NCBI GenBank assembly: GCA_900473795.1
Contig: UCMT01000027.1
Location: 62,001-126,000 of the forward strand
Length of the DNA stretch: 64,000 nucleotides
Origin: Hyphomicrobiales bacterium
GTDB taxonomy: Bacteria; Pseudomonadota; Alphaproteobacteria; Rhizobiales; Rhizobiaceae
Direction of reading: 5' to 3'
The notes beneath the pieces were generated by a model. That model saw only the letters and a program-made list of their open reading frames with translations, did not search any database and had not been told where the DNA came from. Shown in pieces: positions 63,970 through 64,000 of the stretch. A program made the translations under genes and the position numbers. Position 1 is the first letter of the stretch, and each line of letters begins with the position of its first letter.

Positions 63970-64000
63970 TCAGAACTTGACCTTCAGCGATGTGGAAATG
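63970..64000 (-). CDS. Outer-membrane protein (porin-like), C-terminal fragment
   Basis: Only the last nine codons and the stop are in the window. They read ISTSLKVKF. A C-terminal phenylalanine with alternating hydrophobic and polar residues is the usual last strand of an outer-membrane beta barrel, where it signals the BAM complex. The gene continues to the right. The terminator at 63922-63953 follows directly. The porin call is tentative because of the short length. Confidence 0.5.
   Translation of the reverse strand, partial: ISTSLKVKF

Overview
The window looks like the chromosome of a Rhizobiaceae member (Rhizobium/Agrobacterium/Sinorhizobium relatives). The evidence is the start of a phosphatidylcholine synthase gene, an ExoR-type exopolysaccharide regulator, PHB synthase, an NDUFS4-like complex I subunit, fused SecDF, two tandem alpha-r14-type small RNAs, and the run nagZ-scpA-scpB-tatABC-serS-surE-pcm. 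All family names come from reading the sequence; no database search was run.

Layout. 1-12.4 kb: start of pcs, ubiH-like hydroxylase, AEC transporter, ccdA, a GlxA-type regulator, MgtC-like protein, ddl, an NDUFS4-like gene, a double cold-shock protein overlapping a DUF192 gene, gloA, a M15-like lipoprotein, and tRNAs for Lys, Arg, Pro and two tandem Glu. 12.4-21.8 kb: recJ, hom, an alaC-like aminotransferase, a small lipoprotein, phaC, sfsA, map, radC. 21.8-26.7 kb: a compact accessory cassette inserted at the 3' end of radC. 26.7-36.9 kb: corA, sthA, tig, tRNA-Leu, a GDYXXLXY/DUF2157 pair, two alpha-r14-like sRNAs, two DUF1127 microprotein genes and trmFO. 37-53 kb: NDUFAF6-like and NDUFAF3-like genes next to secDF-yajC, a DUF815 ATPase, a LysM/M23 lipoprotein, a frameshifted methyltransferase, pcm, surE, serS, tatCBA, scpBA and nagZ. 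53-64 kb: a large SPOR protein, argS, dgt, erpA, cls, xthA, exoR and the tail of an outer-membrane protein gene.

The most unusual part is the cassette at about 21.9-26.56 kb. It holds a GMC-type dehydrogenase large subunit with an in-frame TGA, its small subunit, a UPF0303 protein and an aldo/keto reductase, with a divergent LysR regulator. It is flanked by roughly 100-bp imperfect direct repeats of the radC 3' end. The left copy carries a 4-bp tandem duplication that frameshifts RadC. The right copy is an orphan radC tail beside corA. This resembles site-specific insertion at the 3' end of a protein gene, but no integrase is present. The two lines sampled by hand inside it are about 50-53% GC, against about 67% in one flanking line.

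Other points are paired sRNAs that each show three anti-Shine-Dalgarno loops, twin tRNA-Glu genes that differ at the discriminator base, and an intrinsic-terminator-like hairpin inside the start of the DUF192 gene.
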